DNA of 64,000 bases from Alphaproteobacteria bacterium MedPE-SWcel (GTDB lineage: Bacteria; Pseudomonadota; Alphaproteobacteria; Rhodobacterales; Rhodobacteraceae). The position numbers and the translations under genes are program-made. Of this stretch, positions 9,394 through 17,615 are shown one piece after another; within the stretch, counting starts at the first letter, position 1; each line of letters starts with the position of its first letter. The stretch spans positions 62,001 through 126,000 of the forward strand of contig MPDC01000005.1 of the NCBI GenBank assembly GCA_001874255.1, given 5' to 3'. The notes under the pieces were generated by a model. It was not told the origin of the DNA. It saw only the letters and a list, made by a program, of their open reading frames with translations, and ran no database searches.

Positions 9394-10490
9394 GCGCTCT
9401 GCGGTCCCGCATCGGCGGGTGTTCGATGACAGTGCAGACCGGGCTGAAGGCGCTGTGTTCGGGGCTGTGTTCGGGGCTGTGTCCGGCACTGTATCCGGCG
9501 CTGCTTCTGGCGCTGGCCCTGCTGCTCACCCCCGGCCCCCTGGGCCCCGGCGCGGCCTATGCGCGCTGCACCGGGATCGACCTGCGCGACCATCTGACCA
9601 CAGAGGCCCGCACGCGGCTCGATGCGGAGATGGCAAAGGTCCCCTTCAGCCTCGGCAATCACTGGATCGCCACCAAGGGCAACCGCCGCCTGCATATCAT
9701 CGGCACCCAGCACAGCGGCGACGCCCGCATGTTGTCGATGATGGGCGATATCCGCCCGCTGATCCGGCAGGTGGATGCGGTTTTCCTGGAGGTCACAGAG
9801 CCGCAGATGCTGGCGGCCGACAGCAATCAGGAGGCCTTTGGCCAGTATTTTCTGCTGCCCCCCGGTCAGCGGCTGGACCGGATGATGTCGGCCTCCGACT
9901 GGACCCAACTGAGCGCCCGGCTCGCCATGCTCGGCATTGCCCCCGGCGCGGCCGCCCAGATGCAGCCCTGGTACCTGTCGGATTTCCTGACCGGCACCGA
10001 CTGCCGCAAACGGGGGTTCGGCACCCGTCGCGGGCTGGATGACCGGATCGAACGGGTCGCCCGCCGCAATGGCATTGCCACCCTTGGCCTGGAACAGCCC
10101 GAAGCCGGGCTGGCGGCGCTGGCGGCGATGCCGATTGCCGATCAGCTGCAGATGCTGCTTCTGGATTTGCAGAGCGAGACCCGCCACGAGGATCTATATG
10201 TCACCCTCTCGGAATCCTTCTTTGACGGGCGGCTCAGCGAGGGGCGCATTGTCATGAGCTGGATGATCTATCGCGATCTGCCGGTGCCGCGCCGTCAGGT
10301 GCAGCGGTTGCTGCGCAGTTTCGACCGGTCCGTTCTGGACCGGCGCAACCGGGCCTGGGTGAACCTTCTGGAGACCCGCCCGGAGCAGAGCCTTCTGGTG
10401 GCGGTCGGGGCGGCGCATCTGGCGGGCGATGCGGGGCTGTTGAACCTGCTGGCCGCGCGGGGCTACCGGCTGACGCCCGCAGCGGACTAG
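9390..10490 (+). CDS. TraB/GumN family protein, second copy
   Basis: 366 residues from GTG 9390, or 354 from ATG 9426. It is a diverged paralogue of the upstream gene: shared TGIDLRD start of the domain, LHIIGTQH (His shifted relative to GTMHL), EVTEPQ, MQPWYLSDF and C-terminal VGAAHLAGDAG. The export signal is a four-residue repeat coded by 12-nt units, with two Cys-containing copies. Tandem overlap with the first copy suggests the two products act together, perhaps as a pair in the periplasm; that is inference. No partner gene of known function is adjacent. Confidence 0.85.
   Translation: MSALRSRIGGCSMTVQTGLKALCSGLCSGLCPALYPALLLALALLLTPGPLGPGAAYARCTGIDLRDHLTTEARTRLDAEMAKVPFSLGNHWIATKGNRRLHIIGTQHSGDARMLSMMGDIRPLIRQVDAVFLEVTEPQMLAADSNQEAFGQYFLLPPGQRLDRMMSASDWTQLSARLAMLGIAPGAAAQMQPWYLSDFLTGTDCRKRGFGTRRGLDDRIERVARRNGIATLGLEQPEAGLAALAAMPIADQLQMLLLDLQSETRHEDLYVTLSESFFDGRLSEGRIVMSWMIYRDLPVPRRQVQRLLRSFDRSVLDRRNRAWVNLLETRPEQSLLVAVGAAHLAGDAGLLNLLAARGYRLTPAAD
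9455..9526 (+). repeat. 12-nt in-frame coding array in a signal peptide
   Basis: Units start at 9455, 9467, 9479, 9491, 9503 and 9515: gtgttcggggct twice, then gtgtccggcact, gtatccggcgct, gcttctggcgct, ggccctgctgct. The array forms the hydrophobic core of the second TraB/GumN signal peptide. Confidence 0.9.
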
Positions 10491-10501
10491 CCCCCCCGCC
10501 G

Positions 10502-10555
10502 GTGGCACCGACCTCGCAGGTGGCACCAGCTCCGCAAGTGGCACCCGCCCCCGCA
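10502..10555. repeat. 18-nt tandem array, three units
   Basis: The core gtggcacc starts at 10502, 10520 and 10538, each followed by a related ctccgca-type stretch. It begins 12 nt after the stop of the second TraB/GumN gene. Confidence 0.8.
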
Positions 10556-10713
10556 ACTGACTCCAGAATTCGCAGCCTCCCGGCAGGGGGCAGCAGATCA
10601 GGAACCGCCCGCGCGTCTGCCTGATTTTTCGTCTTGCCCGGCCACGCGCCATGCACATCGGACAATGCCGCCTCCCGCCAGGGTCTGCGGGTGCACTCGG
10701 CGGTACTGGCGGG

Positions 10714-10741
10714 GTGACAAACCACACGCCGCTGCTATAAC
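10714..10741 (+). promoter_or_regulatory. Probable ppaC promoter
   Basis: GTGACA (10714-10719), a 16-nt spacer, TATAAC (10736-10741): five of six matches to each sigma-70-type box. The ATG of ppaC is 36 nt downstream. Confidence 0.55.
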
Positions 10742-10776
10742 GCGCGGCGACAGACTCGTCAGACAGGATTGAGCAT

Positions 10777-11697
10777 ATGACCATTCAAGTTTTCGGCCAC
10801 AAATCTCCCGACACCGATTCCACCGGCTCCCCCATCATCTGGTCCTGGTACCTGAACGAGGTGAAGGGCGAAGCGGCAACGCCTGTGCTGCTGGGCGAAC
10901 CCAATACCGAAGCGGCCTTCATGCTGCAGCGCTGGGGTTTTGAAAAACCGGCGATCATCGCCGATGTCGAGGCGGACGCCCCCGTGGTGATCGTCGACAC
11001 CAACAACCCGGCTGAGCTGCCCGCCTCGATCAACTCTGCCGATATCCGCGCCATCATCGACCACCACAAGCTGGTCGGCGGGCTGGAAACCAAAGGCCCG
11101 ATCGACATCACCGTGCGCCCGCTGGCCTGCACCGCCACCATCATGCATGACCTGATGGGCGCCGATGCGGCGAAAATGCCCGAAGCGATCAAGGGCGCGG
11201 CGCTGACCTGCATCCTCTCCGACACGCTGGAATTCCGCTCGCCAACCACCACCGATCACGACCGCGCCGTGGCCGAGGCGCTTGCCGCCGACCTCGGGCT
11301 CGACATTGCCGCCTATGCCGCCGAGATGTTTGCCGCCAAATCCGACGTCTCCGCCTTTTCCGACGCCGAGCTGATCCGCATGGATTCAAAGGAATACGAA
11401 GTCGACGGCACCAAGTTCCGGGTCTCGGTTCTGGAAACCACCGCACCGGAGATCCCGCTCGGCCGGATTGACAGCCTGATCGAGACCTTCGCCACGGTGC
11501 AGGCGGAAGACGGCGTCGATCAGGTGCTGCTGTTCGTGGTCGACATCCTGAAAGAAGAGGCCACGCTGCTGGTGCCCAACGATCTGGTGAAAACCGTGGC
11601 CGAGAAATCCTTTGGCGTCACCGCCAGTGGCACCACCGTGGTGCTGCCCGGCGTGATGTCGCGCAAGAAACAGATCATCCCCAACCTCAAGGTCTGA
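10777..11697 (+). CDS. ppaC: Manganese-dependent inorganic pyrophosphatase (family II)
   Basis: 306 residues, the normal length. The DHH-family metal motifs are plain: GHKSPDTDS at the N-terminus, VDTNNPAE, and IIDHHK near residue 90. The C-terminal DHHA2 domain ends with VLPGVMSRKKQIIP, where the Ser-Arg-Lys signature binds pyrophosphate. The enzyme hydrolyses PPi in the cytosol and pulls biosynthetic reactions forward. It is a single-gene unit: its own promoter-like boxes upstream and a strong terminator 48 nt after the stop. It converges with the M48 protease gene. Confidence 0.97.
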   Translation: MTIQVFGHKSPDTDSTGSPIIWSWYLNEVKGEAATPVLLGEPNTEAAFMLQRWGFEKPAIIADVEADAPVVIVDTNNPAELPASINSADIRAIIDHHKLVGGLETKGPIDITVRPLACTATIMHDLMGADAAKMPEAIKGAALTCILSDTLEFRSPTTTDHDRAVAEALAADLGLDIAAYAAEMFAAKSDVSAFSDAELIRMDSKEYEVDGTKFRVSVLETTAPEIPLGRIDSLIETFATVQAEDGVDQVLLFVVDILKEEATLLVPNDLVKTVAEKSFGVTASGTTVVLPGVMSRKKQIIPNLKV

Positions 11698-11745
11698 ACC
11701 CGGTCTGGTCTCGGACTGGTCCCGGTCTTGTGATCCGACCCGCAA

Positions 11746-11771
11746 CGCCCCCTCCCGCGAGGGGGCGTTTT
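11746..11771 (+). terminator. Rho-independent terminator of ppaC
   Basis: Perfect 9-bp stem cgccccctc / gagggggcg with a 4-nt loop, then TTTT. Confidence 0.9.
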
Positions 11772-11781
11772 GCGTTTGCAG

Positions 11782-11919
11782 GCCCAGTTGAGCGGTCTGG
11801 TTGCGCGGCCCATCGTGCGGCCCGTCAAGTGGCCCGTCAAGTGGCCCTTCGTGCTGCCCGTCCTGCGGCCCGTCCACCGTGCCCGTCTACTGTGCCCGTC
11901 TACTGTGCCCGTCTACTGT
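11782..11919. repeat. 12-13 nt tandem array covering the M48 stop codon
   Basis: The core gcccgtc (or one-base variants) starts at 11808, 11820, 11832, 11844, 11856 and 11868 (period 12), then 11881, 11894 and 11907 (period 13). Two weaker 13-nt units precede from 11782. The last unit contains the stop codon of the leftward M48 gene at 11913-11915. Confidence 0.9.
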
Positions 11920-12749
11920 ACTGGACGCAGGTCGATCCGCGCGTCGATCTCTGCCTTGGTGGCCAGCACGGTGGCCACGCGCTTTTCATCCGGCGGATGG
12001 GTTCCCCAGAAGGAATAGCGCCCCGCAGCCGTCCGGGTCGGTTCCGGCCGGGCAAAGAACTTTGCCCCCTCAACCGGGTCATAGCCCGCCGACACCGTGA
12101 TGCGGGTGCCGAGCGTGTCGCTCTCCAGCTCGTAGGCCTGCGAATAGGCGATGGAGCCCGCCGCCGCGCCCACGCCGAGCCCGACCTCCACCGCATGGCC
12201 GTCATAGTCGCCCGCCGTCGCCGTCGCCACCCCGGCAAGGACGCCGACCAGCAGCGCCCCCGCCAGCATCTGTTGCTGCTGCTTTTCGATGTGGCGCCCG
12301 ATCAGGTGACCGTATTCATGGGCCAGAACAAAGGCGACTTCGTCATCGCTGGCCGTATCCCGGATCAGCGGCAGCGAGATGCGGATGGTCGGCTGGGTCT
12401 CCGCATAGGTGAAATAGGCGTTGCGCTCTGCCATCTCGCGGTCGATGGCAAGGTCGACATTGCAGTTGAACCCGGCCCGGTCCGCCGTCAGACGCTGGCA
12501 ATATTGCCGCCCCGCCGCCGAGACACGCGGCGCCACCCGGTTGAACCGCGCCTGCGCCGCCCCGGCCGACAGCGGCGCCCGGGCCGGTTCCCGGCGGGCC
12601 TCGGCAAACAGACGCCGGGCCTCCTCGGTATGAACGCCGCCGCTGTCGGGCAGCTGATAGGTGGTGCCACAGGCCGCGACGAGCGCCAGCGCAGCGCCCC
12701 GCAACAGCTGCGTCAGAGGCCGGGGCATTCTGCCTGTTCTGCGGGGCAT
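11913..12749 (-). CDS. M48 family zinc metalloprotease lipoprotein
   Basis: 278 residues from ATG 12749, which has GAAAGG 7 nt upstream; ATG 12764 is the alternative. A lipobox (LVAAC) after a short hydrophobic stretch predicts a lipid-anchored envelope protein. The catalytic HEYGH (HExxH) lies in VLAHEYGHLIGRH, with a downstream ELESD glutamate as third zinc ligand, and a C-terminal GTHPPDEKR typical of HtpX/BepA-like M48 enzymes. Such proteins degrade or mature envelope proteins. A small hydrophobic glycine/alanine segment follows the active site. The gene is flanked by tandem arrays on both sides. Confidence 0.88.
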   Translation of the reverse strand: MPRRTGRMPRPLTQLLRGAALALVAACGTTYQLPDSGGVHTEEARRLFAEARREPARAPLSAGAAQARFNRVAPRVSAAGRQYCQRLTADRAGFNCNVDLAIDREMAERNAYFTYAETQPTIRISLPLIRDTASDDEVAFVLAHEYGHLIGRHIEKQQQQMLAGALLVGVLAGVATATAGDYDGHAVEVGLGVGAAAGSIAYSQAYELESDTLGTRITVSAGYDPVEGAKFFARPEPTRTAAGRYSFWGTHPPDEKRVATVLATKAEIDARIDLRPVQ

Positions 12750-12772
12750 CCTGAAACCTTTCATATGAACAT

Positions 12773-12820
12773 GCCTGTCTTTCTGCCTGTCTTCCCGCCT
12801 GTCTGTCTTCCCGCCTGTCT
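12773..12820. repeat. 12-nt array upstream of the M48 gene
   Basis: gcctgtct recurs at 12773, 12785, 12797 and, after a 4-nt extra, 12813. Confidence 0.75.
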
Positions 12821-12840
12821 GTTGACGTGCTGCCTGCGAG

Positions 12841-12906
12841 CTGGCGACCTCCGGCCAGCGGACTGGCAACCTCCTGACAGCAGCCTGCCAGCGGGCTATC
12901 GGCAGG
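12841..12906. repeat. 22-nt tandem repeat
   Basis: ctggcgacctccggccagcg at 12841 and ctggcaacctcctgacagca at 12863 are the same 22-nt unit with few changes; a weaker third copy starts at 12885. Confidence 0.7.
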
Positions 12907-12969
12907 CGTCCGGCAGCGCGCCAGAGAGCTTATCACGCTTGCGATCTGCGGCAAGGCCACGTATGCCCC

Positions 12970-13017
12970 AGATCTGCGCACAGGTCTTCGCCCAAGTCTG
13001 CACCCAGGTCTGCGTAC
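12970..13017. repeat. 12-nt tandem array, four units
   Basis: agatctgcgcac, aggtcttcgccc, aagtctgcaccc and aggtctgcgtac follow one another at 12970, 12982, 12994 and 13006 with no spacer. It sits 135 nt upstream of the helicase start. Confidence 0.85.
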
Positions 13018-13151
13018 TGGCAAGGCTCCGCCGGTTGACGCAAGGCAGCCATGCGCGCGCATGACACCGGTTGTGCTATACAAAGCGATCGGCCTGCGTT
13101 ATACGCGCGACCTTCACCCATCTCAGCGGCGCCTTGTTCGCCCTTTTGCCC

Positions 13152-15221
13152 ATGATCGGAATGCCCACTTTGAAACCCTCCCTGCAACAGGCGCTCGAGC
13201 GCCGTGGATACACGTCCCTCACCCCTGTGCAGGAGGCCGTGTCCGACCCGGAGCTGGCGGGCCTGGATCTTCTGGTGTCGGCGCAGACAGGATCGGGCAA
13301 GACCGTGGGCTTTGGCCTCGCCATTGCTCCGACCCTGCTGGGCGAGGACGACCGGTTCGACCGCGCAGGTGCGCCGCTGGCCCTGGTGATCGCCCCCACG
13401 CGCGAGCTGGCGCTGCAGGTCAAACGCGAATTGAGCTGGCTCTATGGCGAGGCGGGCGCGGTTCTGGCGTCTTGCGTCGGCGGCATGGACATGCGCGATG
13501 AACGCCGCGCGCTGGACCGGGGCGCCCATATCGTCGTGGCCACCCCCGGCCGTCTGCGCGACCACATCACCCGCGGCTCGATCGACCTGAGCGGCGTTGC
13601 GGCCGTGGTGCTGGACGAGGCGGACGAGATGCTGGACCTCGGCTTCCGCGAGGATCTGGAGTTCATCCTGCAGGAGACCCCCGAAGAGCGCCAGACCCTG
13701 CTGTTCTCGGCCACGGTGTCCAAACCCATCGCCGCGCTGGCCAAGACCTACCAACGCGACGCGCAGCGGATCTCGACCATTTCGACGGGCACCCAGCACA
13801 GCGATATTTCCTATCTCGCCCATGTGGTTGCGCCGCATGATGCGGAAAACGCCATCATCAATGTGCTGCGCTATCACGAAGCGCCCAATGCCATCGTCTT
13901 TGCCAATACCCGCGCCGCCGTGAACCGGCTGCTGACGCGGCTGTCGAACCGGGGCTTTCAGGTGGTGGCGCTCTCGGGCGAGCTGAGCCAGGCCGAGCGC
14001 GCAGGCGCCTTGCAGGCGATGCGCGACGGGCGCGCCCGGATCTGTGTGGCCACCGATGTGGCGGCCCGGGGCATCGACCTGCCGAACCTCGATCTGGTGG
14101 TCCATGCCGACCTGCCGTCGAGCCACGAGACCCTGCTGCACCGCTCGGGCCGCACCGGCCGGGCCGGACGCAAGGGCGCCAGCGCGCTGATCGTCACGCC
14201 CCGGTCGCGCCGCAAGGCAGAGCGGCTGCTGCGCGAGGCGAAGCTGAACGCCGAATGGCAGGACGCCCCCTCGGCCGATGCGGTGCGCGACCGCGACATG
14301 GAGCGCATGCTGGCCGATCCGGTCTGGACCGAGGATGGCCCCGAGAGCCAAGCCGACACGCTGGCGAAACTGGTCGAGAGCTTCTCGGCCGAGCAGCTCG
14401 CCGCAGGCTACCTGCGCCTGTGGTCCGCCGCCCGCTCCGCCCCGGAAGAGCTGACAGAGCCCTCCGAGGCCGACCGCAAACCCAAGGAGCCCCGCGCCCC
14501 CTTCGGCCCCTCGGTCTGGTTCTCCATTGCCGGCGGCTACAACGCCGGCGCCGACCCGCGCCGCCTGTTGCCGATGCTCTGCAAGGCCGGTGGCATCGAC
14601 AAGACCGCAATCGGCGCCATCCGCATCCAAGATGACGTCAGCTATGCCGAGATCGTCGAGACCAAGGTCGACGTTTTCGTGACCAGTTTGGGCACTGACA
14701 TGGCGCTGGACGACGGCTCTGTGCTAGAACGGCTGGCGACCGCGCCGAACCTGCCGGAACGCCAGAAACCACCCTTCCGCAAGGGCGGCGGCAAAGGCGG
14801 CTACAAGGGCGGTGAGCGTGGGGATCGTGGCGGCGACCGTGGTGGGGATCGCGGTGGGGATCGCGACTTCAACCGCGGCCCGAAGCCAAGCCGCGGCCCG
14901 CGCCCGGAGCGCAGCGGCGAGGCGCCGGAACGCGCGGTCAAGGCACGGCCTGCAAAACCACGCAGCGGCGGCGACAAGCCCGCTTTCGACAAGCCGCGTG
15001 GTGACAAGCCCCGGTCAGATAAGCCGCGGTCGGATAAGCCGCGGTCGGATAAGCCGCGGTCGGATAAACCATGGGCCGACAAGCCTCGGTCTGACAAACC
15101 CCGCTCGGACAAAGCCAAAGGCCCGCCGCCGCCCAAGGGCAAACCCTCCAGCAAAAAGAACAAGGCCCGCAGCGCCTCCGATACCTCCAAGCGCTTCACG
15201 CCCCCCAAAGCGAAGGGCTGA
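13152..15221 (+). CDS. DEAD-box RNA helicase with DbpA-type RNA-binding domain
   Basis: 689 residues from ATG 13152 (ATG 13161 also possible). Helicase motifs in order: Q motif LTPVQEA, AQTGSGKT (Walker A), PTRELALQ, TPGR, DEAD (VLDEADEM), SAT, and HRSGRTGRAGRKG. A DbpA-like RNA-binding domain follows (VWFSIAGGYNAGADP to FVTSLG). The last 150 residues are a basic, disordered tail of Gly-Asp-Arg and then DKPRS repeats. The layout matches CsdA/DeaD-like enzymes that remodel rRNA or unwind structured mRNA in the cold; which one is not decidable from sequence. The frame stays open to 13071 but without family similarity. Confidence 0.92.
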   Translation: MIGMPTLKPSLQQALERRGYTSLTPVQEAVSDPELAGLDLLVSAQTGSGKTVGFGLAIAPTLLGEDDRFDRAGAPLALVIAPTRELALQVKRELSWLYGEAGAVLASCVGGMDMRDERRALDRGAHIVVATPGRLRDHITRGSIDLSGVAAVVLDEADEMLDLGFREDLEFILQETPEERQTLLFSATVSKPIAALAKTYQRDAQRISTISTGTQHSDISYLAHVVAPHDAENAIINVLRYHEAPNAIVFANTRAAVNRLLTRLSNRGFQVVALSGELSQAERAGALQAMRDGRARICVATDVAARGIDLPNLDLVVHADLPSSHETLLHRSGRTGRAGRKGASALIVTPRSRRKAERLLREAKLNAEWQDAPSADAVRDRDMERMLADPVWTEDGPESQADTLAKLVESFSAEQLAAGYLRLWSAARSAPEELTEPSEADRKPKEPRAPFGPSVWFSIAGGYNAGADPRRLLPMLCKAGGIDKTAIGAIRIQDDVSYAEIVETKVDVFVTSLGTDMALDDGSVLERLATAPNLPERQKPPFRKGGGKGGYKGGERGDRGGDRGGDRGGDRDFNRGPKPSRGPRPERSGEAPERAVKARPAKPRSGGDKPAFDKPRGDKPRSDKPRSDKPRSDKPRSDKPWADKPRSDKPRSDKAKGPPPPKGKPSSKKNKARSASDTSKRFTPPKAKG
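14973..15107 (+). repeat. 15-nt in-frame coding array in the helicase tail
   Basis: Nine units start at 14973, 14988, 15003, 15018, 15033, 15048, 15063, 15078 and 15093; three in a row are identical (gataagccgcggtcg). They encode DKPRS-type pentapeptides. Confidence 0.9.
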
Positions 15222-15236
15222 AGATCTGGCCAAAGC

Positions 15237-15291
15237 GGGCTGCCTCTGCCATAGGAGGGACCATCCTTGCGTCCCCCTCATGAGGCAGCCC
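15237..15291 (+). promoter_or_regulatory. Hairpin covering the Shine-Dalgarno of the HAD gene
   Basis: gggctgcctc (15237-15246) pairs perfectly with gaggcagccc (15282-15291); 35 nt lie between. The only good ribosome site, GAGG at 15282-15285, 8 nt before ATG 15293, is inside the stem. A translational switch is possible but unproven. Confidence 0.55.
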
Positions 15292-15292
15292 C

Positions 15293-16168
15293 ATGACCCA
15301 GATCATTTCAACCCTTTCCGAGGTATCCGCCTCCTACAAGGCCCTCTTCGTCGACCTCTGGGGCTGTGTGCATAACGGCATCACCGCCTACCCCGAGGCC
15401 GTCGCCGCGCTGCAGGCCTATCGCAAATCCGGTGGCGTGGTGGTGCTGGTGACGAACTCGCCGAAACCGCGCGCGGGCGTGGCCGAACAGATGACCGAGT
15501 TCGGCGTGCCACGGGATGCCTATGACACCATCGCCACCTCGGGGGATTCCGCCCGCGCGGCCATGTTCACCGGCGCCGTGGGCGAGAAGGTCTATTTCAT
15601 GGGCGAACCCGAGCGCGACGCGGGGTTTTTCGCGCCGATGAACGTGATCCACGACCCGGTCGAGATCACCCGCGTGCCCCTGAAAGAGGCCGAGGGCATC
15701 GTCTGCTGCGGCCCCTTCGACCCGATGGCCGACCCCGACGTGAACCGCCCCGATTTTCTCTACGCCAAGCAAATGGGGCTGAAGTTGCTCTGCGCCAACC
15801 CCGACATCGTGGTGGACCGCGGCGAGGTGCGCGAATGGTGCGCCGGGGCGCTGGCCCGACTCTATACCGAAATGGGCGGTGAGAGCCTGTATTTCGGCAA
15901 GCCCTACCCGCCGATCTATGATCTGGCCCGCAAACGCCTGGCGGAACTCGGCCACGACATCGCGGATCGCGACATCATGGCGATTGGCGACGGCCCCCAC
16001 ACGGATATTTCCGGCGGGATGGGCGAAGGGCTGGACACGCTGTTCATTACCGGAGGTCTCGCCGCGAAGGACACGCGCACCGACCGCAACCCTGATCCGG
16101 AGGCGCTCCGGCCCTATCTGGCGCAGGAACAGGTCGCCCCCACATTCGCCATCGGCTTTCTGCGCTGA
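15293..16168 (+). CDS. HAD-type hydrolase, class IIA (TIGR01459-like)
   Basis: 291 residues. The HAD nucleophile motif is FVDLWGCVHNG (first Asp nucleophile; the second position is Trp rather than Asp, as in this subfamily), then VLVTNSPKPR (motif II), GKPYPPIYDLA (motif III Lys) and AIGDGPHTDISGG (motif IV). This matches the class IIA, NagD-like branch found in alphaproteobacteria, which acts on small phosphorylated molecules; the substrate is unknown. Loss of the second Asp is notable because it normally acts as general acid. Followed by a strong terminator. Translation may be gated by the preceding hairpin. Confidence 0.9.
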   Translation: MTQIISTLSEVSASYKALFVDLWGCVHNGITAYPEAVAALQAYRKSGGVVVLVTNSPKPRAGVAEQMTEFGVPRDAYDTIATSGDSARAAMFTGAVGEKVYFMGEPERDAGFFAPMNVIHDPVEITRVPLKEAEGIVCCGPFDPMADPDVNRPDFLYAKQMGLKLLCANPDIVVDRGEVREWCAGALARLYTEMGGESLYFGKPYPPIYDLARKRLAELGHDIADRDIMAIGDGPHTDISGGMGEGLDTLFITGGLAAKDTRTDRNPDPEALRPYLAQEQVAPTFAIGFLR

Positions 16169-16190
16169 GATCACAAATCCGCGCCCATCG

Positions 16191-16226
16191 GACCCGTTTT
16201 CTCCGCCAGGAGAAGGCGGGTCTTTT
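16191..16226 (+). terminator. Rho-independent terminator after the HAD gene
   Basis: 14-bp stem gacccgttttctcc / ggagaaggcgggtc (two G-T pairs), GCCA loop, TTTT. Confidence 0.9.
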
Positions 16227-16320
16227 GCTGTCGCCCGTCAGGGCGCCAATTGGATCCCCGCGCCGCCGTGACAGATCGGGGGGCATGCCATGCTCCGAGG
16301 CTCAGACCAAAAGCGACCGC

Positions 16321-16351
16321 TTGACTTTCTGCACTTGCGAGGTAATAAAAT
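16321..16351 (+). promoter_or_regulatory. Candidate promoter of the MaoC gene
   Basis: TTGACT (16321-16326) followed by TAAAAT (16346-16351) at 19 nt, or TAATAA at 16 nt. It lies in a locally A/T-rich stretch 58 nt before the ATG at 16409. Confidence 0.45.
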
Positions 16352-16408
16352 TGCTTGTGAACAATGATTGCGGTCCATTTATTGCCGCCAGAATCCCGAG
16401 GGACGACA

Positions 16409-16852
16409 ATGCTGGACAATTACATCCGTGGTACGATCTGCATCGAAGACATCGAGATGGGCATGGTCCGCTACCTGCGCAAACAGGTGACGGATCGCGA
16501 TATCGAGCTGTTTGCAGAGGTCTCCACCGACCGCAACCCGGTGCATCTCGACGAGGAGTATGCCCAGGACACGATGTTTCACGGCCGCATCGCCCATGGC
16601 ATGCTGACCGCCGGTCTGATCTCTGCGGTCATTGGGGAACAGCTTCCCGGCCATGGCACCATCTACATGAGCCAGAACCTCAAGTTCCTCGCCCCGGTGC
16701 GGCCCGGCGACATGGTCCTGGCCGAGGTCGAAGTGACCGAGATCGAGATCGACAAACGGCGGGTCAGGCTGGATTGCCGCTGTCTGGTCGAGGGCAAGAA
16801 GGTTCTGGTGGGCGAAGCCACGGTAATGGCCCCCTCGCGCAAGTTCGATTGA
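16409..16852 (+). CDS. MaoC family hydratase (R-specific enoyl-CoA hydratase-like)
   Basis: 147 residues from ATG 16409, with GAGGGA 6 nt upstream. Single hot-dog domain with the hydratase 2 motif: DRNPVHLDEEYA followed by FHGRIAHGML, where the Asp and His are the catalytic pair. Such proteins hydrate trans-2-enoyl-CoA to (R)-3-hydroxyacyl-CoA and feed polyhydroxyalkanoate or side pathways of fatty acid metabolism. No pha or fad gene is adjacent, so the substrate is not indicated. Probably transcribed alone. Confidence 0.9.
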   Translation: MLDNYIRGTICIEDIEMGMVRYLRKQVTDRDIELFAEVSTDRNPVHLDEEYAQDTMFHGRIAHGMLTAGLISAVIGEQLPGHGTIYMSQNLKFLAPVRPGDMVLAEVEVTEIEIDKRRVRLDCRCLVEGKKVLVGEATVMAPSRKFD

Positions 16853-16992
16853 CCCCGACCTGCAAATGCAGACGGGTGAGACGCGCTGCGGCGTGAGGCG
16901 GCGACCGCCGCGGAGTTGATCGGCGGTGCGTAGTGTCGCATCCGCCTCTCCGGGCTGCGCGCGTCCGAGCTGCTGGGTCAGCCTGTCCGGCA

Positions 16993-17048
16993 GGCCAAAG
17001 AGTTCGGGCCAACGATCTCAGGCCAACGATCTCAGGCCGAAGAGTTCA
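16993..17048. repeat. 14-nt tandem array, four units
   Basis: ggccaaagagttcg, ggccaacgatctca (twice), ggccgaagagttca at 16993, 17007, 17021 and 17035; a partial unit follows. Confidence 0.9.
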
Positions 17049-17368
17049 GGCGGACGACAAGGGAAGCGGTACCGCTTGGTGTCTGGAGGATGGACAACCC
17101 CCGCGAGGGTTGCTCGGTTCAACATCTGCTGAGCGACCCCCTTTTCATCGGGGCCGGTCTCCGTTTGTTTGACGCATGGTTGCCCACAGCAGCCCATGCG
17201 TCCCCTCGGGTTTGATCGATCCGCCCCATCCTAGCAGCGCGAGCTGTCTGAAGGGTGACACCGGCGACCGCAGAGGGCGCAACATCACGCCCCCGGGTCG
17301 CGCGACCACCCGGGAGTGACCGCCTCCGGCGGAGGTATTTGGGAAAAGATGAAAGCCACCGGTGTGTC

Positions 17369-17416
17369 TGAACCCCGCCCTGAACCCCGCCCTGTGCCCC
17401 AACCTGTGCCCGAGCC
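17369..17416. repeat. 12-nt tandem array
   Basis: tgaacccc at 17369 and 17381, then tgtgccc at 17393 and 17405: exact 12-nt steps. Confidence 0.8.
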
Positions 17417-17435
17417 GTCCCATGTGGTGGCGTGC

Positions 17436-17497
17436 CCGTTGCATGACCGTTGCATGTCCGTTGCGTGTCCGTTGCGTGTCATACAGCGTCATACAGT
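17436..17497. repeat. 11-nt array followed by a 10-nt doublet
   Basis: ccgttgc starts at 17436, 17447, 17458 and 17469 (11-nt steps). gtcatacag follows at 17478 and 17488 (10-nt step). Confidence 0.85.
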
Positions 17498-17615
17498 GCC
17501 GTAAAATGTCGTGGCCCGGGTCGTGCCCAGGGGCCTGCCGGTTTATGGGCGATGGCGGGCGATCGCACATCCCATACCCCTTGCACCACCCTGCCCCGGT
17601 CGCTAGGGAAGCACC

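Larger units (their letters stand above)
16853..17615. other. Long intergenic region with several arrays
   Basis: No credible gene. Holds a 14-nt array (16993-17048), a 12-nt array (17369-17416), an 11-nt array (17436-17480) and a 10-nt doublet (17478-17497). At 17311-17352 there is ccgcctccggcgg, a small hairpin, followed by aggtatttgggaaaagatga, a type of sequence I recall as common between genes in Roseobacter-group genomes. Confidence 0.6.

Noticed and set aside
11386-11877. Frame encoding DGP-type four-residue repeats
   Set aside because: Translation of the 12-nt array and antisense of ppaC; the period divisible by three keeps the frame open.
13035-13082. TTGACG and TATACA as helicase promoter
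   Set aside because: Spacing of 36 nt is far from the usable 16-19 nt.
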